From: Candidatus Methanomethylophilaceae archaeon
GTDB taxonomy: Archaea; Thermoplasmatota; Thermoplasmata; Methanomassiliicoccales; Methanomethylophilaceae
Direction of reading: 5' to 3'
DNA: 9,787 bases
Assembly (NCBI GenBank): GCA_016296195.1
Contig: JAEDJU010000042.1
Location: 1 to 9,787 of the forward strand
Within the stretch, counting starts at the first letter, position 1, and each line of letters begins with the position of its first letter. The notes under the pieces were generated by a model. The model was not told the origin of the DNA and did no database searches. It worked only from the letters and a program-made list of their open reading frames with translations. This document shows, one piece after another, positions 1 to 7,591 of the stretch. The position numbers and the translations under genes were made by a program.

Positions 1-1
1 A

Positions 2-175
2 AGCGTGATATCCACCACCATGGTCACCCCCAGGGAGATCACCAGGGACCTCATCAGTCTCTTGGATACAATGCACCAGAACCCCGACACCAAGTTCTCC
101 GACATGATCTCCGGACGCAAGGTCACCGCGGACAGGAACCCGGACGACGACATCATCGAAGACCTGGACATATGA
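2..175 (+). CDS. 3' end of a probable DUF2791/BrxD-like P-loop ATPase (partial)
   Basis: An open frame runs from the left edge to a TGA at 173-175 and gives 57 residues of C-terminus. It reads TPREITRDLISLLDTMHQNP near the middle and ends in an acidic tail rich in Asp and Glu. A TPRE-x-x-RD-hydrophobic stretch followed by QNP is, from memory, how DUF2791 (BrxD-type) ATP-binding proteins finish; no Walker motif lies inside the window to confirm this. The stop overlaps the start of the helicase gene (ATGA), so the two are almost certainly one operon and translationally coupled. DUF2791 ATPases are known next to Lhr-like helicases in BREX type 2 and TerB-linked loci, which supports the call. That a coding C-terminus is present is nearly certain; the family is a moderate guess. 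Confidence 0.55.
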   Translation, partial: SVISTTMVTPREITRDLISLLDTMHQNPDTKFSDMISGRKVTADRNPDDDIIEDLDI

Positions 176-2316
176 CGGACCACTTCGCAGACCTGCCCTG
201 GTTCCTGAAGGAGTTCGTCTACAACAACAGATGGGGCTCGTTCAGGGAGATCCAGACCAAGGCGTTCGACATCTTCAAGGGATGCGACGACCACATCCTC
301 ATCTCGGCCGGTACAAGCAGCGGTAAGACCGAGGCCGCCATGTTCCCGGTCATCACATCATTGTACAACAACCCCCCGGAAGGTATCGGTGCCATGTACA
401 TCGGTCCCCTCAAGGCGTTGATCGACGATCAGTTCGAGAGGATGGAACCGATCCTGAAGGATTCATACATCAACATCACCGGATGGCATGGGGAGGCATC
501 CAGGACCAGGAAGGATGCCCTGATGGAGTTCCCCTCCGGAATACTCCAGATCACTCCAGAATCCCTCCAGAACCTGATAGCCGACGATCCCACCAGGATA
601 AAGAGGCTCTTCTCAGAACTCAGATTCGTCATCATCGATGAGGTCCACGCGTTCATGAACTCCGAGAGGGGGTTGCAGTTGCTGTGCTGCCTCCAGAGGT
701 TGGAGGTGCTGGCGGGATGCGACCCCAGGAGGATCGGACTGTCCGCCACGATAGCGGATGTGGATGCCGCCGCCGACTGGCTCACCGCCGACACGGGAAG
801 GAGAACACGGATAGTCTGCGACCCCAGGTCGGGGGACAGGGTAGTCGACATCAGATATCACCGTATCCCGGGACCCGAGAACGATGACACCGAGAGGAAG
901 AGGGCCATCACCAGGTACTACAAGGACCTCTACAACCTCGTCAGGGACAGGAACTGCATCATATTCGTCAACAGCAGGTCCGATGCCGAGACAGCAGGGA
1001 GATCCCTGAGGAAGGTGGGGGAGGTCTACGGGGACAAGGACTTCATACACGTCCACCACGGGAGCATATCCAAGGAGTACAGGAAGATCGCCGAGGAGGC
1101 CCTGAAGGATCCCACGAGAAAAACCGCAGTGGTCGCCACCGTGACGTTGGAACTTGGTATCGATGTGGGGGGATTGGACTCCGTGGTTCAGATCGAACCC
1201 CCATACACCTGTTCGAGTCTCGTGCAGAGGATGGGTAGGTCCGGAAGACGCGGAGGCAGTCAGATAATGACCGTCATGTGTCTGGAGGACCCGGAGAGAT
1301 GGTGGACCGACGTCGAAGGTGTGAACATGGACCTGGTCAAAGCCGTGGCCATGGCCGAACTCTCCGTGCAGGAGGGATGGACGGAATGCCCCAGGAACCC
1401 CCAGCTCCCCTACGGACTGCTCTACCATCAGACCATGGAGTACATGAAATCCGGTGCGGGAACGAAGTTCCCCATGCTCGTGTCGGATGTGCTGTCCATG
1501 CACCCCTTCAGGAACATCACCAAGGATGATTACAAGACATTGCTAAGGCACATGCTGTCCATCGGCCATCTGGAGAGGATGTCCGACGGGACACTGTTGA
1601 TCGGACCCAAAGGGGAGAAGGCTGTCTTCCACAGGGACTTCTGCTCCGTGTTCACCGTGAAGAAGGAGATCGAGGTCGTCTGCAACGGCAAGACCATCGG
1701 ATCCATCCAGGACATGCCCGAGGTGGGGGAGCCCATCCAGCTGGCCGGACACGTGTGGGAGGTCACCGGGATCAAGGCCAGGGAGATGACCGTGGAGGTG
1801 AAGGAATCCGACGGGACCGCATGCAACCCCTGGAGGTCTGGAACACCACCCATAGACACCGTTGTGGTGAGGAGGATGCTGGAGATCCTCAGGTCCGACA
1901 GACAGTACGATTTCCTGGACGAGGCCGCGAAGGAGAGACTGGAGGATTCCAGAGGGGTGGCGAAATACCTCGGGACCACGACCCTGGTCACCGAGACCGA
2001 TGACGGTGCACTGAGGATCCACCCCTGGCTGGGCACCGTGCAGTTCGACACCCTCAGGAGGATCATCAGGACCATCGACGGCGTGTCCTCGATGAGCTAC
2101 TTCTCACCATACTACATAGATGTGAGAGGTGACATCACAGAGGACGAACTGATCTCCGGGATAGAGGCGTTCCTCGAAGACGGTGATAGGTTCCTGCTGA
2201 TAGAGCAGAACGACAAACTGAGATTCGGGAAGTTCGATGCGTATGTCCCCGATGAACTGCTGATGAAGGCCTTCGTGGAGGACAGGCTGGACTGCGACTT
2301 CGATCTGGACATCTGA
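172..2316 (+). CDS. Lhr-like superfamily 2 DEAD/DEAH-box helicase, possibly BrxHI-type defence helicase
   Basis: A complete 714-residue SF2 helicase. Visible motifs in order are the Walker A loop AGTSSGKTEA (46-55), motif Ia GPLKALIDDQ (78-87), TPES (128-131), the DEVH box (156-159), motif III SAT (191-193), IIFVNSRS (263-270), LGID (328-331) and motif VI QRMGRSGRR (352-360). The last two are typical of Lhr/BrxHI-like enzymes, which move along nucleic acid using ATP. Residues after about 370 form the Lhr-style winged-helix and barrel region, including NPWRSG near 550. It is shorter than full Lhr (about 900 or more residues), fitting the shorter defence or TerB-associated subfamily. The ATG at 172 overlaps the stop of the upstream ATPase-like gene and has no clear Shine-Dalgarno sequence, so translation is probably coupled. 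The cellular role (phage defence or DNA processing) is inferred from context only. Confidence 0.9.
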   Translation: MTDHFADLPWFLKEFVYNNRWGSFREIQTKAFDIFKGCDDHILISAGTSSGKTEAAMFPVITSLYNNPPEGIGAMYIGPLKALIDDQFERMEPILKDSYINITGWHGEASRTRKDALMEFPSGILQITPESLQNLIADDPTRIKRLFSELRFVIIDEVHAFMNSERGLQLLCCLQRLEVLAGCDPRRIGLSATIADVDAAADWLTADTGRRTRIVCDPRSGDRVVDIRYHRIPGPENDDTERKRAITRYYKDLYNLVRDRNCIIFVNSRSDAETAGRSLRKVGEVYGDKDFIHVHHGSISKEYRKIAEEALKDPTRKTAVVATVTLELGIDVGGLDSVVQIEPPYTCSSLVQRMGRSGRRGGSQIMTVMCLEDPERWWTDVEGVNMDLVKAVAMAELSVQEGWTECPRNPQLPYGLLYHQTMEYMKSGAGTKFPMLVSDVLSMHPFRNITKDDYKTLLRHMLSIGHLERMSDGTLLIGPKGEKAVFHRDFCSVFTVKKEIEVVCNGKTIGSIQDMPEVGEPIQLAGHVWEVTGIKAREMTVEVKESDGTACNPWRSGTPPIDTVVVRRMLEILRSDRQYDFLDEAAKERLEDSRGVAKYLGTTTLVTETDDGALRIHPWLGTVQFDTLRRIIRTIDGVSSMSYFSPYYIDVRGDITEDELISGIEAFLEDGDRFLLIEQNDKLRFGKFDAYVPDELLMKAFVEDRLDCDFDLDI

Positions 2317-2413
2317 TGTCGAAGAAGATTGTGGCTGAGGAGTGCCCACCACCACATCTCCATCCAACTTTCAGGAAATTATTGGGGGGTTCAATCGAAG
2401 GAATTTGTATCGA

Positions 2414-2454
2414 CCCTACCAATACCCTACCAGCAGCCTACCAGATTGGTAGGG
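2414..2454 (+). promoter_or_regulatory. Phased 11-bp repeat array, probable operator of the Fic gene
   Basis: CCCTACCA occurs at 2414-2421 and 2425-2432, GCCTACCA at 2436-2443, and the reverse complement TGGTAGGG at 2447-2454. All four start exactly 11 bp apart, close to one helical turn, so bound protein would lie along one face. The second and fourth copies also form a perfect 12-bp inverted repeat (AATACCCTACCA at 2421-2432 with TGGTAGGGTATT at 2447-2458). The array abuts and partly overlaps the TATA-like box, so occupancy should block TBP/TFB. The likely binder is the C-terminal HTH of the Fic protein encoded just downstream, but that is inference. Confidence 0.75.
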
Positions 2455-2456
2455 TA

Positions 2457-2464
2457 TTAATATA
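2457..2464 (+). promoter_or_regulatory. TATA-like box of the Fic gene
   Basis: TTAATATA is centred about 24 bp before the ATG at 2484, the distance expected for a leaderless archaeal transcript that begins at or next to the start codon. It directly follows, and shares two bases with, the inverted repeat of the operator array. No Shine-Dalgarno sequence precedes the ATG, which agrees with leaderless initiation. Confidence 0.6.
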
Positions 2465-2483
2465 CACATGGACATCACACATC

Positions 2484-3758
2484 ATGCATCTACCCAGGAA
2501 TCCTCCTGATATCGACTCAATATTATCAGATGGACAAAAATCCAAGGATGTCCTTTCCGAGGAGATAAAGGGTTATGCCAAGGATTTCAATAGGAAGTAC
2601 CTCCATTGGTCGGAGGTACGTTTCAGAGAAACAGGGCCCTTCGATCCCGATACTGTATGGACCAGAATGAAACTGGTCCGCATGGACAGCAGTATCACCC
2701 TCGTCTTCGGCGAAACGCACTACAATTATTGCATCACGGACAGCATGATGAGAACCCTTCACGAATTCGATATGAGGGCCTCAGTGGGTTTGTTCCCGGA
2801 AACAGTCGATCCGCATAGGAAGGTTTACTACTCCGTCAGCTCACTGATGGAGGAATCAATCGCATCCAGTCAGATCGAAGGTGCAATAACCACTTCCAAA
2901 AGAGCCAAAGAGATGCTACGTAAGAACATCCCCCCTAAGGATAGATCCGAAAGGATGATTCTGAACAACTATAATGCCATGCGGTTTATCAAGGAACATC
3001 TGGAGGAACCACTTACACCGGATCTCATTAAAGAGATACACAGAATTGTAACGGACAGAACACTGGATGAACAATATAGAGGTATGTTCCGTGACAATGA
3101 TGATGTCGTCGTGCAGAATTCACTTTCTGGAGAGGTGTATCATCAACCAATCCCCAGAGTACAGATAGAATCAGCCATAATGGAACTGTGTAGTTTCATC
3201 AATGATGAGAGTGAATTTCTTCATCCTGTCATCAAAGGCATAATCCTGCATTATGTCATCGCATTCATCCATCCATTCGAAGATGGTAATGGACGTGTTG
3301 CCCGTACCCTGTTCTACTGGTATGAACTCAAAAGCGGATATTGGTTGATGGAATATCTCTCACTCTCAAAATACATCAAAGAACACAAGGGAAAATATGA
3401 AGACTCATATATTTTCGGAGAATCTGACGACAATGATATGACCTACTTCATCCTGTATAATCTAAAGGCTCTGATGGATTCTGTAGACAGATTCGAGGAT
3501 TATCTGAAGAGAAAGATGGATGAAGAACGTACAATGAAGGTCAGACTGTCAGACTATGGGCTCAACGACAGACAGGTGCGTATAGTCACGGGCCTGATCA
3601 ATGGTGACACGATAACGGTCAGATCCATAGAGAACCAATACAAGGTCTCATTGAACACCGCCAGATCCGACATCAAAACACTGATCGGATTGAATCTGCT
3701 GACAGAAACTGGAAGGGAAGTGAATATGAAAGTATATTCATGGTCAGGGAAGGAATGA
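2484..3758 (+). CDS. Fic-domain protein adenylyltransferase (class II) with C-terminal helix-turn-helix
   Basis: Fic enzymes usually transfer AMP from ATP to a Ser, Thr or Tyr of a target protein. The 424-residue form has the full catalytic motif HPFEDGNGRVAR (263-274; catalytic His263) and, N-terminal to it, the inhibitory motif SSQIEG (128-133; Glu132), which marks class II Fic proteins held off until relieved. Residues 1-125 match the Fic_N-type leader, and about 361-414 look like a winged HTH (DRQVRIV then TVRSIENQYKVSLNTARSDI). The frame is open up to 2316, but I place the start at 2484: the extra 56 codons contain the TATA box and operator repeats, and family members usually begin with an LPRxPPDI-like stretch as here. 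The gene is poorer in G+C (42% and 33% in two sampled 60-base lines) than the helicase, which suggests horizontal acquisition. No partner toxin or antitoxin gene adjoins it. Confidence 0.9.
   Translation: MHLPRNPPDIDSILSDGQKSKDVLSEEIKGYAKDFNRKYLHWSEVRFRETGPFDPDTVWTRMKLVRMDSSITLVFGETHYNYCITDSMMRTLHEFDMRASVGLFPETVDPHRKVYYSVSSLMEESIASSQIEGAITTSKRAKEMLRKNIPPKDRSERMILNNYNAMRFIKEHLEEPLTPDLIKEIHRIVTDRTLDEQYRGMFRDNDDVVVQNSLSGEVYHQPIPRVQIESAIMELCSFINDESEFLHPVIKGIILHYVIAFIHPFEDGNGRVARTLFYWYELKSGYWLMEYLSLSKYIKEHKGKYEDSYIFGESDDNDMTYFILYNLKALMDSVDRFEDYLKRKMDEERTMKVRLSDYGLNDRQVRIVTGLINGDTITVRSIENQYKVSLNTARSDIKTLIGLNLLTETGREVNMKVYSWSGKE
3731..3739 (+). promoter_or_regulatory. Possible TATA-like box for the unknown gene-cstA operon
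   Basis: AGTATATTC inside the last codons of the Fic gene is centred about 20-23 bp before the tandem start codons at 3755 and 3758. It would let the downstream pair be transcribed independently of the accessory Fic gene. AT-rich octamers are common in this low-GC gene, so this is only a candidate. Confidence 0.35.
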
Positions 3759-4267
3759 TGGATCCGGAGATCGGAGGGATCGTCGACCGCCTTCTCAGGT
3801 CATATTCCACATACTATGACATAGAGACCTGCGACGGACAGGACCTTGTCGCCAGGGCATGCTTCCATTCCCGTGGGGAGAAATACATCCTGACGAGAAG
3901 CGTCAACCTCTGGTCCGTGGAGGATAACGAGTATGTGTTCTTCTATGCCGGCGACCACCTCGACCCCGAGGGGCTGGAACGTGCAATACGGATGTCCAGC
4001 GATATGGGTCTGAACATGATAGAACCGGGTCCGGAACATCGTTCGTCCATGATAACGACCATCCTGATATTCGGAACCATGGACGGAAACTGCAAAAGAA
4101 CCATTAAATCGTACAGAGAACATAGGAACTTCGGTTTCATGCTGAAGGGCTGGATGGACCACCGTGTCGCAGCCTTGGAGACATCGACATCCGCGATCAT
4201 ATCCAATCGTGCGGGCAGGAACGTCGCAAGGAACCTTGACAACGTGACCAAAGCATCATCACGGTGA
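3755..4267 (+). CDS. Unrecognised soluble protein of about 170 residues, coupled to the CstA transporter
   Basis: I do not recognise a family. The protein is a mixed-charge, soluble sequence without signal peptide or membrane segments. A central strand-rich part (GEKYILTRSVNLWSVEDNEY, then FFYAG) is followed by a helical part with REHRNFGFMLKGW and a basic C-terminus. Tandem ATGs lie at 3755 and 3758; the frame is open from an ATG at 3740, but 3755 gives the usual ATGA overlap with the Fic stop and has the purine-rich GGGAAGG just ahead. The 3' end overlaps the cstA start by four bases (GTGA), so expression is probably coupled and a regulatory or accessory role for the transporter is a fair inference. 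It is not YbdD, the small partner of bacterial CstA. Base composition (55% G+C at 3901-3960) is closer to the core genes than to the Fic gene. Confidence 0.8.
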   Translation: MMDPEIGGIVDRLLRSYSTYYDIETCDGQDLVARACFHSRGEKYILTRSVNLWSVEDNEYVFFYAGDHLDPEGLERAIRMSSDMGLNMIEPGPEHRSSMITTILIFGTMDGNCKRTIKSYREHRNFGFMLKGWMDHRVAALETSTSAIISNRAGRNVARNLDNVTKASSR

Positions 4268-5958
4268 GACGTTTGAACGGCGCAATACTGCTGATCGCAT
4301 CCATCATCATCCTGATCCTCGGATACACATTCTACGGACGTTGGCTTGCAAGAAAATGGGGGATAGACCCGTCGAGGGAGACACCCGCCCACACCGAATA
4401 CGACGGCGTGGACTTCGTACCTGCGAAGCCGTCCGTGCTGCTGGGACACCACTTCTCGTCCATAGCAGGCGCAGGTCCGATAACCGGACCCATCCAAGCG
4501 GCGATCTTCGGATGGATCCCCGTGACGTTATGGGTCATCATCGGAGGGTTGTTCTTCGGAGCGGCCAACGACTTCGGTTCTATGCTGGCATCCGTCAGGA
4601 ACAAGGGGAGATCCATCGGAGAGACAATATCGGAGAGCATGGGGCCCAGAGCGAAAAGGATGTTCCTGATCTTAGCCTATCTGACGCTCATCCTCTTGAT
4701 ATCTGCGTTCGCATCCATCGCCGCCGACACATTCGACGGCACCACCCCCGATCCGTCCCAGAACCTGACGAACGGCATGGCGGCGAGCATATCCATGCTG
4801 TTCATCTTGGCATCCATCGTATTGGGGATCTTGATGAACAGGTTCAACCTCTCATCCGCCTCCAGCGCGGTCGTAGCCGTGATCATTCTCCTGATCTGCA
4901 TAGTCATCGGAATGAACCACCCCATCTACATCCCCGGGGACGTGTGGATATGGGTCCTGGCAGCATACATCGTTGTGGCATCGGTGATACCCGTGTGGAT
5001 ATTGCTCCAACCACGCGACTACCTGTGCTCGTTCCTCCTCTACGGGATCATCGGAGCAGCGATCGTCGGAGTCGTCATTGCCAATCCATCCCTGTCCCTG
5101 CCCGGATTCACCTCCTTCGAAACCAAACTGGGATATCTGTTCCCGGCGCTGTTCATTACGGTTGCCTGCGGAGCCATCTCGGGATTCCACAGCCTTGTGG
5201 CATCCGGTACGACCGCCAAGCAGATCGACAATGAACGCCACATGCTGCCCATCGGATACGGCAGCATGCTGATCGAGTGTGTGATGGCCATCATCGCACT
5301 GATTTGCGTCGGCATACTGTACTCCAACGGGAACATGCCCGACGGCACCCCCACGCAGATCTTCGCGAAGGGTGTCTCGTCGATGCTCTCGTCCATCGGT
5401 CTGCAGAACTACGAGGCGACCACATACAGCCTCGTGATACTCGCGGTGTCCGCCTTCGCACTCACCTCCCTGGACACGGCCACCCGTCTCGCACGTTTCA
5501 TGCTCCAGGAACTCTTCCTCGAGAAGGACCAGAAACCCTCCGACCTCGAGGGGGCCAAGCGCATCATCGTCAATCCCATCGTGGCAACCCTGTTGACGGT
5601 CGTCCTGGGGATGACCCTCGCATCGGTGGGATATGAGAAGGTATGGGGTCTTTTCGGTGCCTCGAACCAGCTGCTCGCCGTCCTCGCCCTGCTGGCCGTG
5701 AGCGCCTGGCTCGGGAACATGGGCAAGAGCAACAGGATGCTCTACATCCCCATGATGTTCATGCTCGCCGCGACCCTGACCTCGCTCCTGTTCTCGATGG
5801 GGAACCGCATCGGGGATCTGACATCCGGATTCGATGGTGTGGCGGCCGTACAGCTGGTGATCTCCGCGATCCTGTTCATCATGGCGGTATTCCTGATGGC
5901 CGAGGGACTGAAGGTCCTCAATTCCCAGAAGCTGGCGAAACGCGGAGAGAATGCGTGA
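4264..5958 (+). CDS. cstA: CstA-family carbon starvation transporter
   Basis: An integral membrane protein of 564 residues with many hydrophobic helices, among them roughly 7-25, 84-103, 133-153, 173-190, 200-216, 226-248, 256-274, 290-306, 333-352, 387-401, 437-454, 465-484, 492-510 and 526-547. Family signatures are GHHFSSIAGAGPITGP (61-76), WILLQPRDYL (245-254), GFHSLVASGTTAKQ (307-320), TSLDTATRLARF (401-412) and WGLFGASNQLLA (461-472). Known CstA proteins take up pyruvate or peptides, mostly under carbon limitation; the substrate here cannot be read from the sequence. It is shorter than E. coli CstA (about 700 residues) and has no extra C-terminal domain. It starts at GTG 4264 inside the stop of the preceding gene and has no evident Shine-Dalgarno sequence, so coupling is likely. 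The 83-bp gap to the convergent next gene shows no clear terminator hairpin. Confidence 0.93.
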   Translation: MRRLNGAILLIASIIILILGYTFYGRWLARKWGIDPSRETPAHTEYDGVDFVPAKPSVLLGHHFSSIAGAGPITGPIQAAIFGWIPVTLWVIIGGLFFGAANDFGSMLASVRNKGRSIGETISESMGPRAKRMFLILAYLTLILLISAFASIAADTFDGTTPDPSQNLTNGMAASISMLFILASIVLGILMNRFNLSSASSAVVAVIILLICIVIGMNHPIYIPGDVWIWVLAAYIVVASVIPVWILLQPRDYLCSFLLYGIIGAAIVGVVIANPSLSLPGFTSFETKLGYLFPALFITVACGAISGFHSLVASGTTAKQIDNERHMLPIGYGSMLIECVMAIIALICVGILYSNGNMPDGTPTQIFAKGVSSMLSSIGLQNYEATTYSLVILAVSAFALTSLDTATRLARFMLQELFLEKDQKPSDLEGAKRIIVNPIVATLLTVVLGMTLASVGYEKVWGLFGASNQLLAVLALLAVSAWLGNMGKSNRMLYIPMMFMLAATLTSLLFSMGNRIGDLTSGFDGVAAVQLVISAILFIMAVFLMAEGLKVLNSQKLAKRGENA

Positions 5959-6041
5959 ACACCACGTTTCCGATGGAAGAGCCTATCTAAAGTGACCCTA
6001 TGGACTGGATACTGTCCCTCGAAAGATGTCCGAGATCACAT

Positions 6042-7577
6042 TTAACGGCGACTGCTCAGACGGATCCTCTGATAGGGAGAGGTCTTACTATCCCGGGTAT
6101 AATCCAAAGCGCCTTCAGACACAAGGGATGAGACGACTGCCTTCAACGAATTTGATTGGGATTTATACCCCATGAGCTGAGATAGTTCCTTCATCGTGAC
6201 CGATTCCCTTTCGGAAAGGATGGACAGCACCTCATCGATGATCTCCTGCCTTGTGCGACGTGGCTTCTTCCCATCATCAGACTCCACAGGTGCATCCAGA
6301 ACCTCTTCAGAAACATTCGACCTGATGGAGCTGAGGTAATATCTGTGGACCGGCAGGACGACAGTGAAATAACTGCGGTCATGATCCGTAAGGAATGACG
6401 GTGGATCGGAACCGTTCATCTCCATGGACTCAATGATCAACGGGACCCCCGTGTTCTTCCCCTCTGCAAGATCCAACTCCTTCAGATAGCTCCCTATCCT
6501 CCTGTTGCGATACCTCTTACTGATCAAACGTCCCTTGCGGAGATCCGCATCTGAAATGGACCTATCCGGGCCGGGGATGCTGGTGATCTCCATCCGATCA
6601 CGTGTGACCACAATGGTGATGGGTTCGGGGATCTGGTAGCTCTTATGGTAGACGGCGTTCGATATGGCCTCCTCTATGGCCACCATGGGGTAGTTGTAGA
6701 AACGTTCGGCCTCGGGGCGGTCCTCCAACTTCAACGTCTTCTCCTCGAGAACAGTATTCCTGATAAAGGAAACCGCACCACGTATCTGGGCATCCAAGGG
6801 TCCGAGGAATTCCTTGGTGGTCATGTCCCTACCTGTCGGATCAGGCTTCAGGGTCACCTCTATACGGGCCTCTCTGAAGAAATCATCCGGACGCTCGTTG
6901 AAGAACATCAGGGCCACGTTGACCGGGTGCTGATTCTCCGATGGTCCATCGATCAGATGCATCCTCTCGGCGAGAGTCTTCATCGGCATCGAGTACATGT
7001 CCTTTGATAATGAACTTCCTACGATGGACAGATAATTCTCGATGATCGGGAGTTTGAGATCGGACAGCCGGGCCTTCTCGTTCATACGATCATCGAATGG
7101 GATCGTCTCGGATATGCTGAAGAGTTCCTTGACCTCCGATTGGGATGCACGTACCGTACTGCCCATCTTTCTGACGTAGTATGATTTGGTACTACCTCTG
7201 CTGGAAAGGGAGTCGGGACATTTGTAGGGACGGTCATTACCACCGGGGGCCCATATCGCGAACAGAGTCTTCCCCTCGAAATCGACAATATCGGTCCTTG
7301 GCGAATAGCTGGGCTCTATCATCTTGCAGTTGTTGATAAGTTCCTTGTTCATCCGATCAATGGAATCGCGGGATACTCCGACTATATCGTCAGACGGCAT
7401 ACCGTCCTTCTCATTCACCCCAACAACGATGTATCCCCCACCCAGATTATCGAAATCGTTGGCAAAAGCACAGATGGTGTGAAGGATCTTCTCTGGGTTC
7501 CACCCCTTTTTGTATTCGATGCGTTCATTCTCGATAACACCTTCAGTTATCAATCTTCCAACATCCTGGGGTATCAC
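6042..7577 (-). CDS. Schlafen AlbA_2 domain protein with HATPase_c_4 region and C-terminal winged helix (COG2865-like)
   Basis: This 511-residue protein follows the COG2865 'RecG-related transcriptional regulator' layout. The AlbA_2 domain (about 10-150) carries ENERIEYKKGWN (16-27) and FANDFDNLGGGYIVVGV (38-54), the Schlafen-like nucleic-acid-binding core. A GHKL-ATPase-like region (about 290-410) shows the N-box-like EEAISNAVYHKSY (302-314) and the late RRIGSYLKELDL and NTGVPLIIESM stretches. A linker rich in Lys, Arg and Asp leads to a winged helix (about 443-508; MKELSQLMG). Such proteins are usually regarded as regulators; the activity is unproven and some relatives lie in defence loci. 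The GTG start at 7577 is set by GAGGTG seven bases upstream. The gene has 47% G+C in one sampled line and stands alone, convergent with cstA. The stop is TAA, the only non-TGA stop in the window. Confidence 0.88.
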   Translation of the reverse strand: MIPQDVGRLITEGVIENERIEYKKGWNPEKILHTICAFANDFDNLGGGYIVVGVNEKDGMPSDDIVGVSRDSIDRMNKELINNCKMIEPSYSPRTDIVDFEGKTLFAIWAPGGNDRPYKCPDSLSSRGSTKSYYVRKMGSTVRASQSEVKELFSISETIPFDDRMNEKARLSDLKLPIIENYLSIVGSSLSKDMYSMPMKTLAERMHLIDGPSENQHPVNVALMFFNERPDDFFREARIEVTLKPDPTGRDMTTKEFLGPLDAQIRGAVSFIRNTVLEEKTLKLEDRPEAERFYNYPMVAIEEAISNAVYHKSYQIPEPITIVVTRDRMEITSIPGPDRSISDADLRKGRLISKRYRNRRIGSYLKELDLAEGKNTGVPLIIESMEMNGSDPPSFLTDHDRSYFTVVLPVHRYYLSSIRSNVSEEVLDAPVESDDGKKPRRTRQEIIDEVLSILSERESVTMKELSQLMGYKSQSNSLKAVVSSLVSEGALDYTRDSKTSPYQRIRLSSRR

Positions 7578-7584
7578 TGTCTTT

Positions 7585-7590
7585 CACCTC
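7585..7590 (-). promoter_or_regulatory. Ribosome binding site deciding the GTG start of the AlbA_2 gene
   Basis: GAGGTG on the minus strand matches the archaeal anti-Shine-Dalgarno sequence and lies seven bases before the GTG at 7577. It is the clearest ribosome binding site in the window; most other genes here look leaderless or coupled. It implies a transcript with a real 5' leader. Confidence 0.75.
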
Positions 7591-7591
7591 T

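Noticed and set aside
613..1503. Open frame of 296 codons on the minus strand inside the helicase gene
   Set aside because: It lies wholly antisense to clear helicase motifs, is rich in His, Gly and Pro from mirrored GC-rich codons, and resembles no family.
172..2316. Calling a complete BREX system
   Set aside because: Only a helicase and a partial ATPase-like end are visible; no methylase, PglZ-type or BrxC-type gene is present.
4341..5234. Open frame of 297 codons in another plus-strand frame of cstA
   Set aside because: It is Arg- and His-rich shadow sequence over conserved CstA membrane segments.
5959..6041. A bidirectional terminator between cstA and the AlbA_2 gene
   Set aside because: Only a weak GGAC/GTCC pairing around 6002-6017 is seen, without a T tract, so no terminator is called.
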